NCBI RefSeq assembly: GCF_028595305.1
Contig: NZ_JAQQXS010000001.1
Coordinates: 62,001-126,000 of the forward strand
DNA from: Roseateles koreensis
Lineage (GTDB): Bacteria; Pseudomonadota; Gammaproteobacteria; Burkholderiales; Burkholderiaceae_C
DNA: 64,000 nt
Reading direction: 5' to 3'
The translations under genes were made by a program, and so were the position numbers. Positions 29,576 through 38,430 of this stretch are shown piece by piece. The notes beneath the pieces were generated by a model that did not search any database, was not told where the DNA came from, and saw only the letters and a list, made by a program, of their open reading frames with translations. Position 1 is the first letter of the stretch; the number at the start of each line of letters is the position of its first letter.

Positions 29576-30997
29576 ATGAGCACAAAACAATTTGACGTCG
29601 TCGTGATCGGCGGCGGCCCTGGCGGCTACATCGCCGCCATCCGTGCGGCCCAGCTGGGTTTCAATGCGGCTTGCATCGACGAGTGGAAAAACGAAAAGGG
29701 CGGCCCCGCACCGGGCGGCACCTGCACCAACGTCGGCTGCATTCCTTCCAAGGCCTTGCTGCAATCGTCGGAGCACTTCGAGCACGCCAATCACCACTTT
29801 GCCGACCACGGCATCTCGGCTGACAACATCAAGATGGATGTCGCCAAGATGATTGCGCGCAAAGACACCGTTGTGAAGCAGAACAACGACGGCATCCTCT
29901 ACTTGTTCAAAAAGAACAAGGTGAGTTTTTTCCACGGCCGGGGCTCCTTCGTTGCAGCCAAGGACGGCTTGTACGAGATCAAGGCTGGTGAGGAAGTCAT
30001 TCTGGCCAAGCATGTGATCCTGGCCACCGGCTCCAACGCTCGCCAATTGCCTGGTGCGGCCTTCGACGAAGTGAACATCCTGTCCAACGATGGCGCGCTG
30101 CGCATCGGCGCCGTGCCCAAGAAACTGGGCGTGATCGGCTCCGGCGTGATCGGCCTGGAAATGGGCTCGGTGTGGCGTCGCCTGGGCGCCGAAGTCACGG
30201 TGCTGGAAGGTCTGCCGACCTTCCTTGGCGCGGTTGACGAATCCGTCGCCAAGGAAGCCGCCAAGCTGTTCAAAAAGCAAGGCCTCAACATTGAGTTGGG
30301 CGTCAAGATCGGCGAGGTCAAGTCCGACAAGAAGGGCGTGACAGTGGCCTACACCGACGCCAAGGGCGCGGCGCAGACCCTGGCCGTGGACAAGCTGATC
30401 ATCTCCATCGGCCGCGTGCCCAACACCATTGGCCTGAATGCCGAAGCCGTGGGGCTGAAACTGGACGAGCGTGGCGCCATCGAGGTGGATGGCGACTGCA
30501 AGACCAACCTGACCAATGTCTGGGCGGTAGGCGATGTGGTGCGCGGCCCCATGCTGGCGCACAAGGCGGAAGAAGAAGGCGTGGCCGTGGCGGAGCGCAT
30601 TGCCGGCCAGCACGGGCATGTCAACTTCAACACCATCCCTTGGGTGATCTACACCAGCCCTGAAATCGCCTGGGTCGGCCGCACCGAGCAGCAGCTCAAG
30701 GCGGACGGCGTGGCCTATAAGGCGGGGCAGTTCCCCTTCCTGGCCAACGGTCGTGCGCGTGCGTTGGGTGACACCAATGGCTTCGTCAAGTTCTTGGCCG
30801 ACGCCAAAACTGACGAGATCCTGGGTGTGCACATCATCGGCCCGATGGCTTCGGAGTTGATTTCCGAGGCCGTGGTGGCGATGGAGTTCAAGGCCTCGGC
30901 CGAAGACATCGCCCGTATCTGCCACGCGCACCCGAGCTTGAGCGAAGCGACCAAGGAAGCGGCCCTTGCCGTGGACAAGCGCACGCTGAATTTCTGA
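29576..30997 (+). CDS. lpd: Dihydrolipoyl dehydrogenase (E3)
   Basis: 473-residue FAD- and NAD-dependent disulfide oxidoreductase that reoxidises dihydrolipoamide of SucB. It shows the FAD-binding [20 protein letters not shown], the redox pair C50/C55 in [14 protein letters not shown], the NAD motif [17 protein letters not shown], and the C-terminal catalytic HAHPSLSEA. All parts are complete and length is normal. Third gene of the suc operon on the same strand, followed by a terminator. It may also serve the glycine cleavage system if no other E3 is present. Confidence 0.97.
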   Translation: MSTKQFDVVVIGGGPGGYIAAIRAAQLGFNAACIDEWKNEKGGPAPGGTCTNVGCIPSKALLQSSEHFEHANHHFADHGISADNIKMDVAKMIARKDTVVKQNNDGILYLFKKNKVSFFHGRGSFVAAKDGLYEIKAGEEVILAKHVILATGSNARQLPGAAFDEVNILSNDGALRIGAVPKKLGVIGSGVIGLEMGSVWRRLGAEVTVLEGLPTFLGAVDESVAKEAAKLFKKQGLNIELGVKIGEVKSDKKGVTVAYTDAKGAAQTLAVDKLIISIGRVPNTIGLNAEAVGLKLDERGAIEVDGDCKTNLTNVWAVGDVVRGPMLAHKAEEEGVAVAERIAGQHGHVNFNTIPWVIYTSPEIAWVGRTEQQLKADGVAYKAGQFPFLANGRARALGDTNGFVKFLADAKTDEILGVHIIGPMASELISEAVVAMEFKASAEDIARICHAHPSLSEATKEAALAVDKRTLNF

Positions 30998-31031
30998 TTC
31001 AGGCGTTGCCACGACGCTGAGGCGTTGAACC

Positions 31032-31059
31032 AAAAAGGGCGGCCGGTGTCGCCCTTTTT
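31032..31059 (+). terminator. Rho-independent terminator after lpd
   Basis: Stem AAAAAGGGCG / CGCCCTTTTT with an 8-base loop, ending in T5 then C, 34 bases after the lpd stop. The stem is symmetric, but only plus-strand transcription reaches it here. Confidence 0.85.
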
Positions 31060-31073
31060 CTTTGGATGAGGTC

Positions 31074-32174
31074 ATGACGTCAGTTACCGAGCTCTACGAG
31101 CTAACTCTCAAAGAACGCGGCTACACGGCCGACCCCGCGCAACTGCGGGCCGTGGCCGCATTGCAGCGTTGCCAGGATGAATGGGCCGACTACAAGGCGC
31201 GCCGCAGCAATGCCGTCACCAAGCTGTTGCGCCACCCGCCTTTGCCGCGTGGTGTCTACATGTTTGGCGGAGTCGGGCGGGGTAAGAGCTTTTTGATGGA
31301 TTGCTTTTTCCAGGCCGTGCCGCTGACGCGTAAGACACGCCTGCACTTCCATGAGTTCATGCGCGAGGTGCACCGCGAGTTGCAAGAGCTCAAGGGCATC
31401 GCCGATCCGCTGGACGAGTTGGGCAAGCGCATCGCCAAGCGTTTTCGTCTGATCTGTTTTGACGAATTCCATGTGGCCGACGTGACCGATGCGATGATCC
31501 TGCATCGCCTGCTGGACGCGCTGTTCAAATACCGTGTCTCCATCGTCACTACCTCCAACTTTCACCCCGATGGCCTGTATCCCAATGGCTTGCACCGCGA
31601 TCGCATCCTGCCCGCAATTGCCTTGCTGAAGGAGAAGCTGGAGGTCATCAATGTGGACAATGGGTTCGACTACCGGCGCCGCACTCTGGACCATGTCGAG
31701 CTGTACCACCAGCCCTTGGGCGAAGCCGCGGATGTGGCGCTGAGCACCGCGTTTGATGCCCTTGCCGAGGCCAAGGACGAAGACCCGCTGCTGCACATCG
31801 AGCACCGTGAACTCCGTGCGCGCCGCCGTGCCGGTGGCGTGGTGTGGTTCGACTTCAATGTCTTGTGCGGCGGGCCAAGGTCGCAGAACGATTACCTGGA
31901 ATTGGCCAGCCGCTTTCACACCCTGCTGCTGTCGAATGTGCCTGAGATGCCGCCCCGCCTGTCCAGCGAGGCGCGGCGCTTCACCTGGCTGATTGACGTG
32001 CTGTACGACCGTCGTGTCAAGCTGGTGATCTCAGCTGCGGTGGCGGCTGAGGCCCTCTATACCGAGGGGCCCTTGTCGCATGAATTCCCGCGCACTGTCT
32101 CACGGCTTCAGGAGATGCAGTCGTCTGAATATCTCGCGCTCGAACGGCGCGATGTCGACACCTCGCTCACTTGA
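31074..32174 (+). CDS. zapE: Cell division protein ZapE (AFG1-family ATPase)
   Basis: 366-residue AAA-type ATPase of the AFG1/ZapE family. Walker A is GGVGRGKSFLMD (about 63-74) and Walker B is RLICFDEFHVADVTDAMI (about 125-142), followed by a sensor region TSNFHPDGLYPNGLHR. In E. coli ZapE interacts with FtsZ and affects constriction under stress. An ATG four codons upstream exists, but the one at 31074 sits after GATGAGG and gives the usual N-terminus. It follows the lpd terminator, so it probably has its own promoter or relies on read-through. Confidence 0.93.
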   Translation: MTSVTELYELTLKERGYTADPAQLRAVAALQRCQDEWADYKARRSNAVTKLLRHPPLPRGVYMFGGVGRGKSFLMDCFFQAVPLTRKTRLHFHEFMREVHRELQELKGIADPLDELGKRIAKRFRLICFDEFHVADVTDAMILHRLLDALFKYRVSIVTTSNFHPDGLYPNGLHRDRILPAIALLKEKLEVINVDNGFDYRRRTLDHVELYHQPLGEAADVALSTAFDALAEAKDEDPLLHIEHRELRARRRAGGVVWFDFNVLCGGPRSQNDYLELASRFHTLLLSNVPEMPPRLSSEARRFTWLIDVLYDRRVKLVISAAVAAEALYTEGPLSHEFPRTVSRLQEMQSSEYLALERRDVDTSLT

Positions 32175-32187
32175 TGAGGCTCACGCG

Positions 32188-32952
32188 ATGTATTTGACCC
32201 TTCAACGTAGCGGCGTTCGGCAAGGTGCAGGCCGCTGGCTGGCTTTGGCGGTCTGGATGAGTGCCACCAGCAGTTGGGCAGCAGACAGCTTGGGTGCTGA
32301 AACTGAGTCCGCCGCGTTGAAGCGTCAGCGCAACGAGATCGAGGCCCGTTTCGCCACCGAAAGCCAAGCCTGCGAAACACATTTTGTGGTGACCTCCTGC
32401 CTGGATGATGCCCGCAAGCGCCGTGAAACGGCCATCCGCCCCCTGCTGGATCGGGAAGAGACCCTGGCCACCGCAGAGCGCAAAGCCAAGGCGCTGGCCC
32501 AGCGCGAGGCGGTGCTGCAGCGGCAACGCGACTTTGCCACGCAAGAGGGCGAGCGCCGCACCGAGTCCTTGCGCGCGCCGCCGCCAGTGGCCAGCCCGCC
32601 CTTGCGTGAACTGCGCGGCCCCCGGGAGGCCACGCAAGACCTGCGGGCTCGGGACGAGGCCAAGGCCACTGAATCGGCGCAGCGGCAACAAGAGGCGCAA
32701 GCCCGGGCGCTACAAACTCAGCAGCGTCAGCAGGCCATGCAGGCGCATGAGGCACAGGTGCGTGCGCGCAATGCAGAGCGTTTAAAAAAACTGAGCGACA
32801 AGCCGTTAACAGGCAAGCTGCCGATTCCCAGCCCTGCCGAGCTGGCTGCGGCGAGCCGGAGCGGCGCGCCTTCCGCTGCTACCGCAGGCACAGGCGCTTC
32901 TTCTGCGCCCGCCACCACCCCATCAGGCGGAGCGGGCCCGGCCAAGCGTTGA
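32188..32952 (+). CDS. Exported coiled-coil protein of unknown function
   Basis: 254 residues. An N-terminal signal peptide (hydrophobic core near 16-30, likely cut after SSWAA) is followed by about 170 residues of charged helix rich in Glu, Arg, Gln and Ala (QREAVLQRQRDFATQEGERR), predicted coiled coil. The C-terminal tail of about 50 residues is low in complexity, rich in Ala, Pro, Ser and Gly. Two cysteines (ACETHFVVTSC, about 54-64) could form a disulfide. I do not recognise a named family. It begins 13 bases after the zapE stop, with GATGAGG ahead of the ATG, so it is likely cotranscribed with zapE. The frame is open upstream inside zapE, but that part is a shadow. Confidence 0.75.
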   Translation: MYLTLQRSGVRQGAGRWLALAVWMSATSSWAADSLGAETESAALKRQRNEIEARFATESQACETHFVVTSCLDDARKRRETAIRPLLDREETLATAERKAKALAQREAVLQRQRDFATQEGERRTESLRAPPPVASPPLRELRGPREATQDLRARDEAKATESAQRQQEAQARALQTQQRQQAMQAHEAQVRARNAERLKKLSDKPLTGKLPIPSPAELAAASRSGAPSAATAGTGASSAPATTPSGGAGPAKR

Positions 32953-32960
32953 GACCGGTG

Positions 32961-33728
32961 TCAGCTCAGGGCCTGGACGCGCACGATGGCCAGCGACAAA
33001 TTGTCGCCACTGCCCCGGGCGCGCTGGCGGGCCTTGTCGATCAAGGCCTCTGCGGCTTCGCGCGGCGGGAGTTCTGACAGCGTTCGCCCCATCTCGGTCG
33101 GGGTGAAGTAGTGCCAAAGCCCGTCGCTGCAGCACATCAGCGTGTCGCCAATCTCCAGATGATCCACCCGGCCCAGGCTGGCAACCGGCTCGGCCACCGT
33201 GCCCAGGCAGGCGGTCAGCAGATTGGATTGTGGGTGGCTTTGCGCTTCTTTTTCACTCAGTTGGCCTTCGTCGACCAAGCGCTGCACATAGGAGTGATCC
33301 AGGGTGCGCTTGACCATCTCAGCGCCGCGAAACAGGTAAATGCGCGAATCGCCTGAATGCACCCAATAGCAGCGGCGGTCGATGTCAATCAAAAAGGCGG
33401 CCACCGTGCTGTGGGGTTCTTCCTCCGCCGACAGCGCCGTCAGCTTGATCATCAAGTGTGCTTCTGAGACCAATTGCTGGAGCAATTCTTCCGCGGACTC
33501 TTCGCCCGGCACAAAGCGTTCAAACAATTGCTGGGCGGTCAGCAGCACTTGGTCCGCAGCCTTTCGGCCGCCGCTTTTGCCTCCCATGCCATCGGCCACC
33601 ACGGCCAGCAGGCAGCCGCTGTAGCGGGGATGGTTCAAGACCTCAACCTGATCTTGTTGATAGGTTCTGTCACCGCGATGGGTGCCCGTGGCGGCAGCCA
33701 GGCGAAAGCCGGAGGGGATGCGAGTCAT
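32961..33728 (-). CDS. PP2C-family Ser/Thr protein phosphatase
   Basis: 255-residue soluble metal-dependent phosphatase of the PPM/PP2C (PrpC/Stp1) type. Motifs are GDRTYQQDQ near the start, VVADGMGGKSGGRKAAD (metal-binding aspartate), YWVHSGDSRIYLFRG and CSDGLWHYFT. Length is typical for bacterial single-domain enzymes. The frame is open much further upstream, but the chosen ATG (MTRIPSGFRLA) is where similarity begins. No Ser/Thr kinase gene is adjacent. It may counter a Hanks-type kinase elsewhere or regulate secretion; the target is unknown. Confidence 0.9.
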   Translation of the reverse strand: MTRIPSGFRLAAATGTHRGDRTYQQDQVEVLNHPRYSGCLLAVVADGMGGKSGGRKAADQVLLTAQQLFERFVPGEESAEELLQQLVSEAHLMIKLTALSAEEEPHSTVAAFLIDIDRRCYWVHSGDSRIYLFRGAEMVKRTLDHSYVQRLVDEGQLSEKEAQSHPQSNLLTACLGTVAEPVASLGRVDHLEIGDTLMCCSDGLWHYFTPTEMGRTLSELPPREAAEALIDKARQRARGSGDNLSLAIVRVQALS

Positions 33729-33839
33729 GCGCAAAACTATAATCCCTCGGCCTGGGTGTACTGTGCTTGTTTGCGCGGTTTCTGCCCGATACTTCCCGGT
33801 TTGGTCGACCGTCTGAGAGTGCGTGCCCGCGCCAATGTC

Positions 33840-34067
33840 ATGGATGAACAACTGCATTCGCTGTCGCGCCGCCTGATCGAACTGCGCATGGAGCACGCTG
33901 ACCTTGATCTCATGATCGATCGGCTGACACTGGACCGCGAGCGTGCCGAAAGCCTGGGCCAACCCATCGACGAGTTGAGTCTGCGCCGCCTGAAAAAGCG
34001 CCGACTGGTGCTGCGTGATCTGATCGCCAAGCTTGAGCTGGAAAATGACCCCGACGAATTGGCCTGA
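33840..34067 (+). CDS. YdcH-family small helical protein (DUF465)
   Basis: 75-residue, highly charged helical protein (LSRRLIELRMEHADLDLMID, then RRLKKRRLVLRDLI). The pattern of a helical hairpin with a basic second helix is typical of the YdcH/DUF465 family, whose function is not established. The frame is open far upstream, but that part overlaps the phosphatase on the opposite strand. The ATG at 33840 gives the family length. Its last 23 bases overlap the start of the helicase gene, so the two are likely cotranscribed. A TATAAT at about 33737 could be its -10 box, though no -35 is evident. Confidence 0.8.
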   Translation: MDEQLHSLSRRLIELRMEHADLDLMIDRLTLDRERAESLGQPIDELSLRRLKKRRLVLRDLIAKLELENDPDELA

Positions 34068-36099
34068 CACGGCATTGGCTGACTGCGACATCCCCACACC
34101 CGACGCGGACCCTGGCCCCAGCGAGCTTGAGCAATGGGTGGCCGCCGCCTTTGATTTGGGCGGGCCGATTTCACGGGCCGATCCCGGCTACGCGCCGCGC
34201 GAACAGCAGTTGGCGATGAGTCAGGCGGTGGCGCGTGCCATCGCCCGCCGGGAAACACTGGTGGTTGAGGCCGGGACAGGCGTGGGCAAAACATTCGCCT
34301 ATCTCGTGCCGGCCTTGCTGTCGGGCGGGCGGGCCTTGATCAGCACGGCCACCAAGAATCTGCAGGATCAGTTGTTCATGCGGGATCTGCCCCGTCTGTG
34401 CCAGGCCCTGCAGACGCCGGCGCGCATCGCCTTGTTGAAAGGGCGCGGCAGTTACCTGTGTTTGCACCGCCTGGGCCATGCCCGCCACAGCGACGAACTG
34501 CCGGATCGCCGCGCGGTGCTTGCCTTGTCGCGCGTCGAGCGTTGGGCGCTGCAAACGCGCAGCGGTGATTTGGCCGAGATGGAGGGTCTGGATGAACGCT
34601 CACCCGTGATTCCGCTCGTCACCTCAACGCGTGAAAACTGCCTCGGTTCAGACTGCCCCGAGTACCGCGATTGCCATGTGGTGAAGGCTCGCCGCGAGGC
34701 CATGGAGGCGGACATCGTGGTGGTCAATCACCATCTGTTTTTTGCGGACATGACGCTGCGTGATACGGGTGTGGCCGAGTTGCTGCCCAGTGTTGAGCTG
34801 GCGGTGTTTGACGAAGCGCATCAGTTGGCAGAGGCTGGCGTGCAGTTTCTCGGTACGCTGCTGGGAACGTCGCAATTGCTGGACTTTGGCCGTGATGTCC
34901 TGGGCCTGGGCCTGGCGCAAGCACGTGGCCTGCAAGACTGGCAAGGCCTGCAAGCGCGGTTGGAGCGTGCCGCCCGTGAGTTGCGCTTGGCTTGCGCCGG
35001 GCCACTCGCCAGCGGCGGGCGCGAGGTGCGCGGCATGCTCAAGCTGGCCTGGAAAGAGCGCGCCGGGCGGCCCGAATTTACCCAGGCCCTGGACGAAGTG
35101 ACGGAGGTGGCGCAACTGGCCATCGACATGCTAGGCACCGTGGCCGAAACTTCCCCGGATTTTGTTCGCCTGCATGAGCGGGCGCAGCAACTGCGCAAAC
35201 TGGCGCAAGTCTTCGCCAGCGAACCCGACGCTGCCGATGTGCGCTGGATCGACTTGAGCCCCCATCAGGCCCGGTTGGTGGAGTCGCCCCTGGACATTCG
35301 CGAGGCCATGCAAGAGCAACTCGGCGCCGCGCCCAAGGCCTGGGTCTTCACGTCTGCCACCTTGGGTGACGATGATCGATTGACTTGGTTCACCGAGCCT
35401 GCCGGGCTGGACGAAGCCCGGGTCTTGCGCGTGGGCAGCCCGTTCAACTATGCGGAGAACGCGCGCTTGTACATCCCCCGTGCGTTTCCCAAGCCCAATG
35501 AGCCTGATCACCCGCAAGAAGTGGCGGCCCTGGCTGCTCGTTGCGCACGCGCCCTGGGCGGGCGCACTTTTGTGCTGACAACGACCTTGCGCGCGCTGCA
35601 GAGCATTGGCGACGACCTGCGGTGGCATTTTGAGCAAAACGGCGACGACATCATGGTGTTGCAGCAAGGGGCCGCGCCCAAGCGCTTGCTGTTGCAACAG
35701 TTTCTCGAGCATCCACAGGCGGTGCTGGTGGGGTCGGCCAGTTTTTGGGAGGGCATCGACGTGCCCGGCGACAAACTGCAATGTGTGCTGATCGACAAAT
35801 TGCCCTTTCCGCCGCCCAACGACCCCTTGGTGGAGGCGCGGGTGCAGCGCCTCGAGGCCTCGGGCCGGAATGCCTTTGCCCACTATTTCATCGCCGAGGC
35901 GGCCATTGCGCTGAAGCAAGGCGGCGGCCGCCTGATTCGCACAGAGCAGGACCGAGGCTTGCTGGTCGTGTGCGATCCCCGCATGGCGGGCATGAACTAT
36001 GGCCGCCGCCTGCGTGCGGCCTTACCCCCGATGACCCGCTTGGCCGAGGAGGCTGAAGCGCTGGATTGGCTGGAACTGCTGGCCGCAGAACGGGCCTGA
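34045..36099 (+). CDS. DinG/YoaA-type ATP-dependent DNA helicase with iron-sulfur motif
   Basis: 684-residue XPD-like superfamily 2 helicase. Walker A is VEAGTGVGKTFAYLVPALL (near 75) and the DEAH box is VFDEAHQLAE (near 255). Between them lie four cysteines (SYLCLHR, then NCLGSDCPEYRDC) placed as in the 4Fe-4S cluster domain of XPD/DinG. The C-terminal half shows GSASFWEGIDVPGDKL and LIRTEQDRGLLVVCDPR. It resembles YoaA more than DinG in size. It overlaps the upstream ydcH-like gene and is followed by a terminator. Likely role: unwinding forked or damaged DNA. Start choice between ATGs at 34033 and 34045 is open. Confidence 0.9.
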   Translation: MTPTNWPDTALADCDIPTPDADPGPSELEQWVAAAFDLGGPISRADPGYAPREQQLAMSQAVARAIARRETLVVEAGTGVGKTFAYLVPALLSGGRALISTATKNLQDQLFMRDLPRLCQALQTPARIALLKGRGSYLCLHRLGHARHSDELPDRRAVLALSRVERWALQTRSGDLAEMEGLDERSPVIPLVTSTRENCLGSDCPEYRDCHVVKARREAMEADIVVVNHHLFFADMTLRDTGVAELLPSVELAVFDEAHQLAEAGVQFLGTLLGTSQLLDFGRDVLGLGLAQARGLQDWQGLQARLERAARELRLACAGPLASGGREVRGMLKLAWKERAGRPEFTQALDEVTEVAQLAIDMLGTVAETSPDFVRLHERAQQLRKLAQVFASEPDAADVRWIDLSPHQARLVESPLDIREAMQEQLGAAPKAWVFTSATLGDDDRLTWFTEPAGLDEARVLRVGSPFNYAENARLYIPRAFPKPNEPDHPQEVAALAARCARALGGRTFVLTTTLRALQSIGDDLRWHFEQNGDDIMVLQQGAAPKRLLLQQFLEHPQAVLVGSASFWEGIDVPGDKLQCVLIDKLPFPPPNDPLVEARVQRLEASGRNAFAHYFIAEAAIALKQGGGRLIRTEQDRGLLVVCDPRMAGMNYGRRLRAALPPMTRLAEEAEALDWLELLAAERA

Positions 36100-36115
36100 C
36101 ACGGCACCAGAAACG

Positions 36116-36146
36116 ACAAAGGCGCGCCGGATGGACGCGCCTTTTG
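36116..36146. terminator. Terminator between convergent helicase and bamD genes
   Basis: Stem AAAGGCGCG / CGCGCCTTT with a 9-base loop, followed by TGTTTG on the plus strand and led by CGACAAA. The symmetric stem can serve the helicase gene on the plus strand and perhaps bamD on the minus strand. Confidence 0.75.
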
Positions 36147-36184
36147 TTTGGGATCTGCGGCTGACGCTCAGTATCCGCCTGGCA

Positions 36185-37039
36185 TCACCAGAACTGCCAC
36201 CAAGCCTTTTTATTGGCCAGATCTGGGTTCAGGTACACGCTGTTGGGAAAGCTCTTGGCCAGCACGCGTTCGGCGTCGTCGCGCAGCGGCAGCAGATTCA
36301 GCTTCTCATAGCTCTTCACCATGATCTGCAGCGCGTGCTCGGCCGCTGGTGCGTTTTGGAACTCTTGCACGGTTTGCTGGGCACGATTGGCCGCCGCCAC
36401 GTACGCGCCGCGCTCGTAGTAATAGCGCGCCACATGCACTTCGTAATTGGCCAAGGTGTTGGTGATGAAATCAACCCGAAGCCGGGCATCCGCCGCGTAT
36501 TTGGAGTCGGGGTACTGCTCAACCACTTGGCGGAACGACAACAAGGCATCGCGGGAAGCTTGCTGATCACGTTCGGAAATATCTTGCGCAGCAAGGCGGC
36601 CGAACAGGCCCAGGTCTTCGTTGAAGTTGACCAAGCCGCGCATGTACAGCGCGTAGTCCATGGCAGGGCTGGACGGGTTGAGCTTGATGAAACGGTCCAG
36701 CGTCGTGACGGCTTGCGCACGCTCGCCACTCTTGTGGTAGGCCCAGGCCAAATCGAGCTGGGCTTGCTGGCCCATCAAAGTACCCGCAGCACGGCCTTCG
36801 ATCTTTTCCAGGCTCTTGATGGCGCGGTCATAACCGCCCGCCTGCAGGTCGTCTTTCGCCTCTGCGTACAATTTGTCCAGATTGGCTTGCGAGTTAGGGT
36901 CTTCTTTGGGGCTTGAGCCGCAGGCCGCCAGGGCAAGCGCTGAAGCACCGATCAGCCAAGTCGCGGCATTGCGCGAGCGCGCTGCAAGAGACACGCGCGC
37001 CGCTTGGCCCGGGTGGTACTTCACACATTTTTCTATCAT
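36185..37039 (-). CDS. bamD: Outer membrane assembly lipoprotein BamD
   Basis: 284-residue lipoprotein with lipobox LALAACGSS (lipidated C40) and five TPR-like repeats. Characteristic pieces are YAEAKDDLQAGGYDRAIKSL, PAMDYALYMRGLVNF, RDALLSFRQVVEQYPDSKYA and ARYYYERGAYVAAANRA. It is the essential scaffold partner of BamA at the inner face of the outer membrane. It is divergent from rluD, the same neighbour as in E. coli. The N-terminus has a rather long stretch before the signal segment; a start at a later codon is possible. Confidence 0.95.
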   Translation of the reverse strand: MIEKCVKYHPGQAARVSLAARSRNAATWLIGASALALAACGSSPKEDPNSQANLDKLYAEAKDDLQAGGYDRAIKSLEKIEGRAAGTLMGQQAQLDLAWAYHKSGERAQAVTTLDRFIKLNPSSPAMDYALYMRGLVNFNEDLGLFGRLAAQDISERDQQASRDALLSFRQVVEQYPDSKYAADARLRVDFITNTLANYEVHVARYYYERGAYVAAANRAQQTVQEFQNAPAAEHALQIMVKSYEKLNLLPLRDDAERVLAKSFPNSVYLNPDLANKKAWWQFW

Positions 37040-37095
37040 GATCCCTACAGGGCGGTGCCGTGCACCCCCTCAGCTGAAGACGGAGCTTTCATTAT

Positions 37096-38160
37096 ATGGT
37101 TCAGGCCTTGCCTGCAGGATCAAGCGCGGCCATGCCGAGTGACGATGGCGATTGGGACATGGACGCAGACACCGCGTCCTCGGTGGACGGAGCCGATGCC
37201 GGCGACGTTGCCGATGCGGTGGAGGTGCGCGAGTCGCTGGTGACGGCTGAATGGCATGCCCAACGCCTGGACCGATGGATGGTGCAACTGGCGCCGGAGT
37301 TCTCGCGCAACCATTTGCAGGGTTTGATCGAGCGCGGTTGCGTGTCGATCAACGGCGTGCCGGCGAACAGTGCGTCGAAAAAGCTGCTGGCCGGGCAGTC
37401 GGTGCGTGTGGAGTTGCAGCCTACCGAAGAAAGCCGGGCCTTTCGCGCCGAGCCTTTGCCACTCAATATCGTTTATGAGGATGCGCACCTGCTCGTGCTC
37501 AACAAGGTGGCGGGCATGGTGGTGCACCCGGCCTCGGGCAATTGGTCGGGGACGGTGATGAATGGCTTGCTGGCGCATCACCCCGCCGCCGCCACGCTGC
37601 CGCGCGCAGGCATCGTGCATCGGCTGGACAAGGACACCAGCGGATTGATGATGGTGGGCAAAAGCTCTGAGGCTGTGACGGCCTTGACCCGCATGATCGC
37701 CGCCCGCGAGGTGCACCGCGAATATGTGGCGCTGGCCTATGGCCGGGTGCCTGAGCAGATGGTGATCGACGCGCCTTTGCGGCGCGACTTGATTTCACGC
37801 ATCAAGATGGCGGTCCTGGCGACCGGCAAACCTTCGCGCACTGACGTTTACTTGCTGGGCGTGGGGGAGGTGGGCGTGCGCAGTGTGTCTGCCGTCCATT
37901 GCGTGCTGCACAGCGGGCGCACCCATCAGATCCGGGTGCATCTGGCCTACAAGGGGCATCCTTTGGTCTCGGATGCCCTTTATGGCGGCGTGCCGGCGCT
38001 GGGCTTGACCCGGCAGGCTTTGCACGCAACCCGGCTGAGTTTCGCGCACCCGGTGACGGGGCTGGCCTTGCAATTTGATGCGTCTTTGCCACAGGATTTG
38101 GCATCTGCCTGGGCTTTGTTGGGTTTGCCTGAATTTCAATTGCCCCCAGTCAGCTTTTGA
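37096..38160 (+). CDS. rluD: 23S rRNA pseudouridine synthase RluD
   Basis: 354-residue pseudouridine synthase acting on helix 69 of 23S rRNA in E. coli (positions 1911, 1915, 1917). An acidic N-terminal extension of about 48 residues (DGDWDMDADTASSVDGADAG) precedes the S4 RNA-binding domain (about 55-110). The RluA-type catalytic domain has D178 in HRLDKDTSGLM, followed by GRTHQIRVHLAYKGHPLVSD. The extension makes it about 30 residues longer than E. coli RluD (326). Divergent from bamD with 56 bases between the starts, leaving little room for two separate promoters. Confidence 0.93.
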   Translation: MVQALPAGSSAAMPSDDGDWDMDADTASSVDGADAGDVADAVEVRESLVTAEWHAQRLDRWMVQLAPEFSRNHLQGLIERGCVSINGVPANSASKKLLAGQSVRVELQPTEESRAFRAEPLPLNIVYEDAHLLVLNKVAGMVVHPASGNWSGTVMNGLLAHHPAAATLPRAGIVHRLDKDTSGLMMVGKSSEAVTALTRMIAAREVHREYVALAYGRVPEQMVIDAPLRRDLISRIKMAVLATGKPSRTDVYLLGVGEVGVRSVSAVHCVLHSGRTHQIRVHLAYKGHPLVSDALYGGVPALGLTRQALHATRLSFAHPVTGLALQFDASLPQDLASAWALLGLPEFQLPPVSF

Positions 38161-38430
38161 GCGCGCTACAATGCAGGGTGTTGGGTGCCGATGATTGCGC
38201 ATCCAACCTGCTGTGCGAGCTGAGACGGTTGCCGAGGGCTGACTTCACCCGGAGTCGACATCTGCAGGCCGCACGAGATTTGCACAAAGCCCCGCCCTTC
38301 GGACTTCTATCCTGACGCTGCAGCGTGCTGGCTCATCAAAGCCAGGCGCCAAAGTGAATGCGCCATTGATTGAAGCCTGGGCCAGGATCGCAAACCCCCC
38401 CGTTTGAATCGGGAAAGATGACGAAAGTCA
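38161..38430 (+). promoter_or_regulatory. Structured leader between rluD and scpB
   Basis: 270 bases without a plausible gene. TACAAT at 38167-38172, directly after the rluD stop, looks like a -10 box. Just downstream, an inverted repeat pairs GCAGG and TTGG segments with CCAA and CCTGC (38172-38217) as a stem of about 12 pairs. If transcription starts near 38179, scpB-rluB would have a leader of about 250 nucleotides. Confidence 0.4.
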
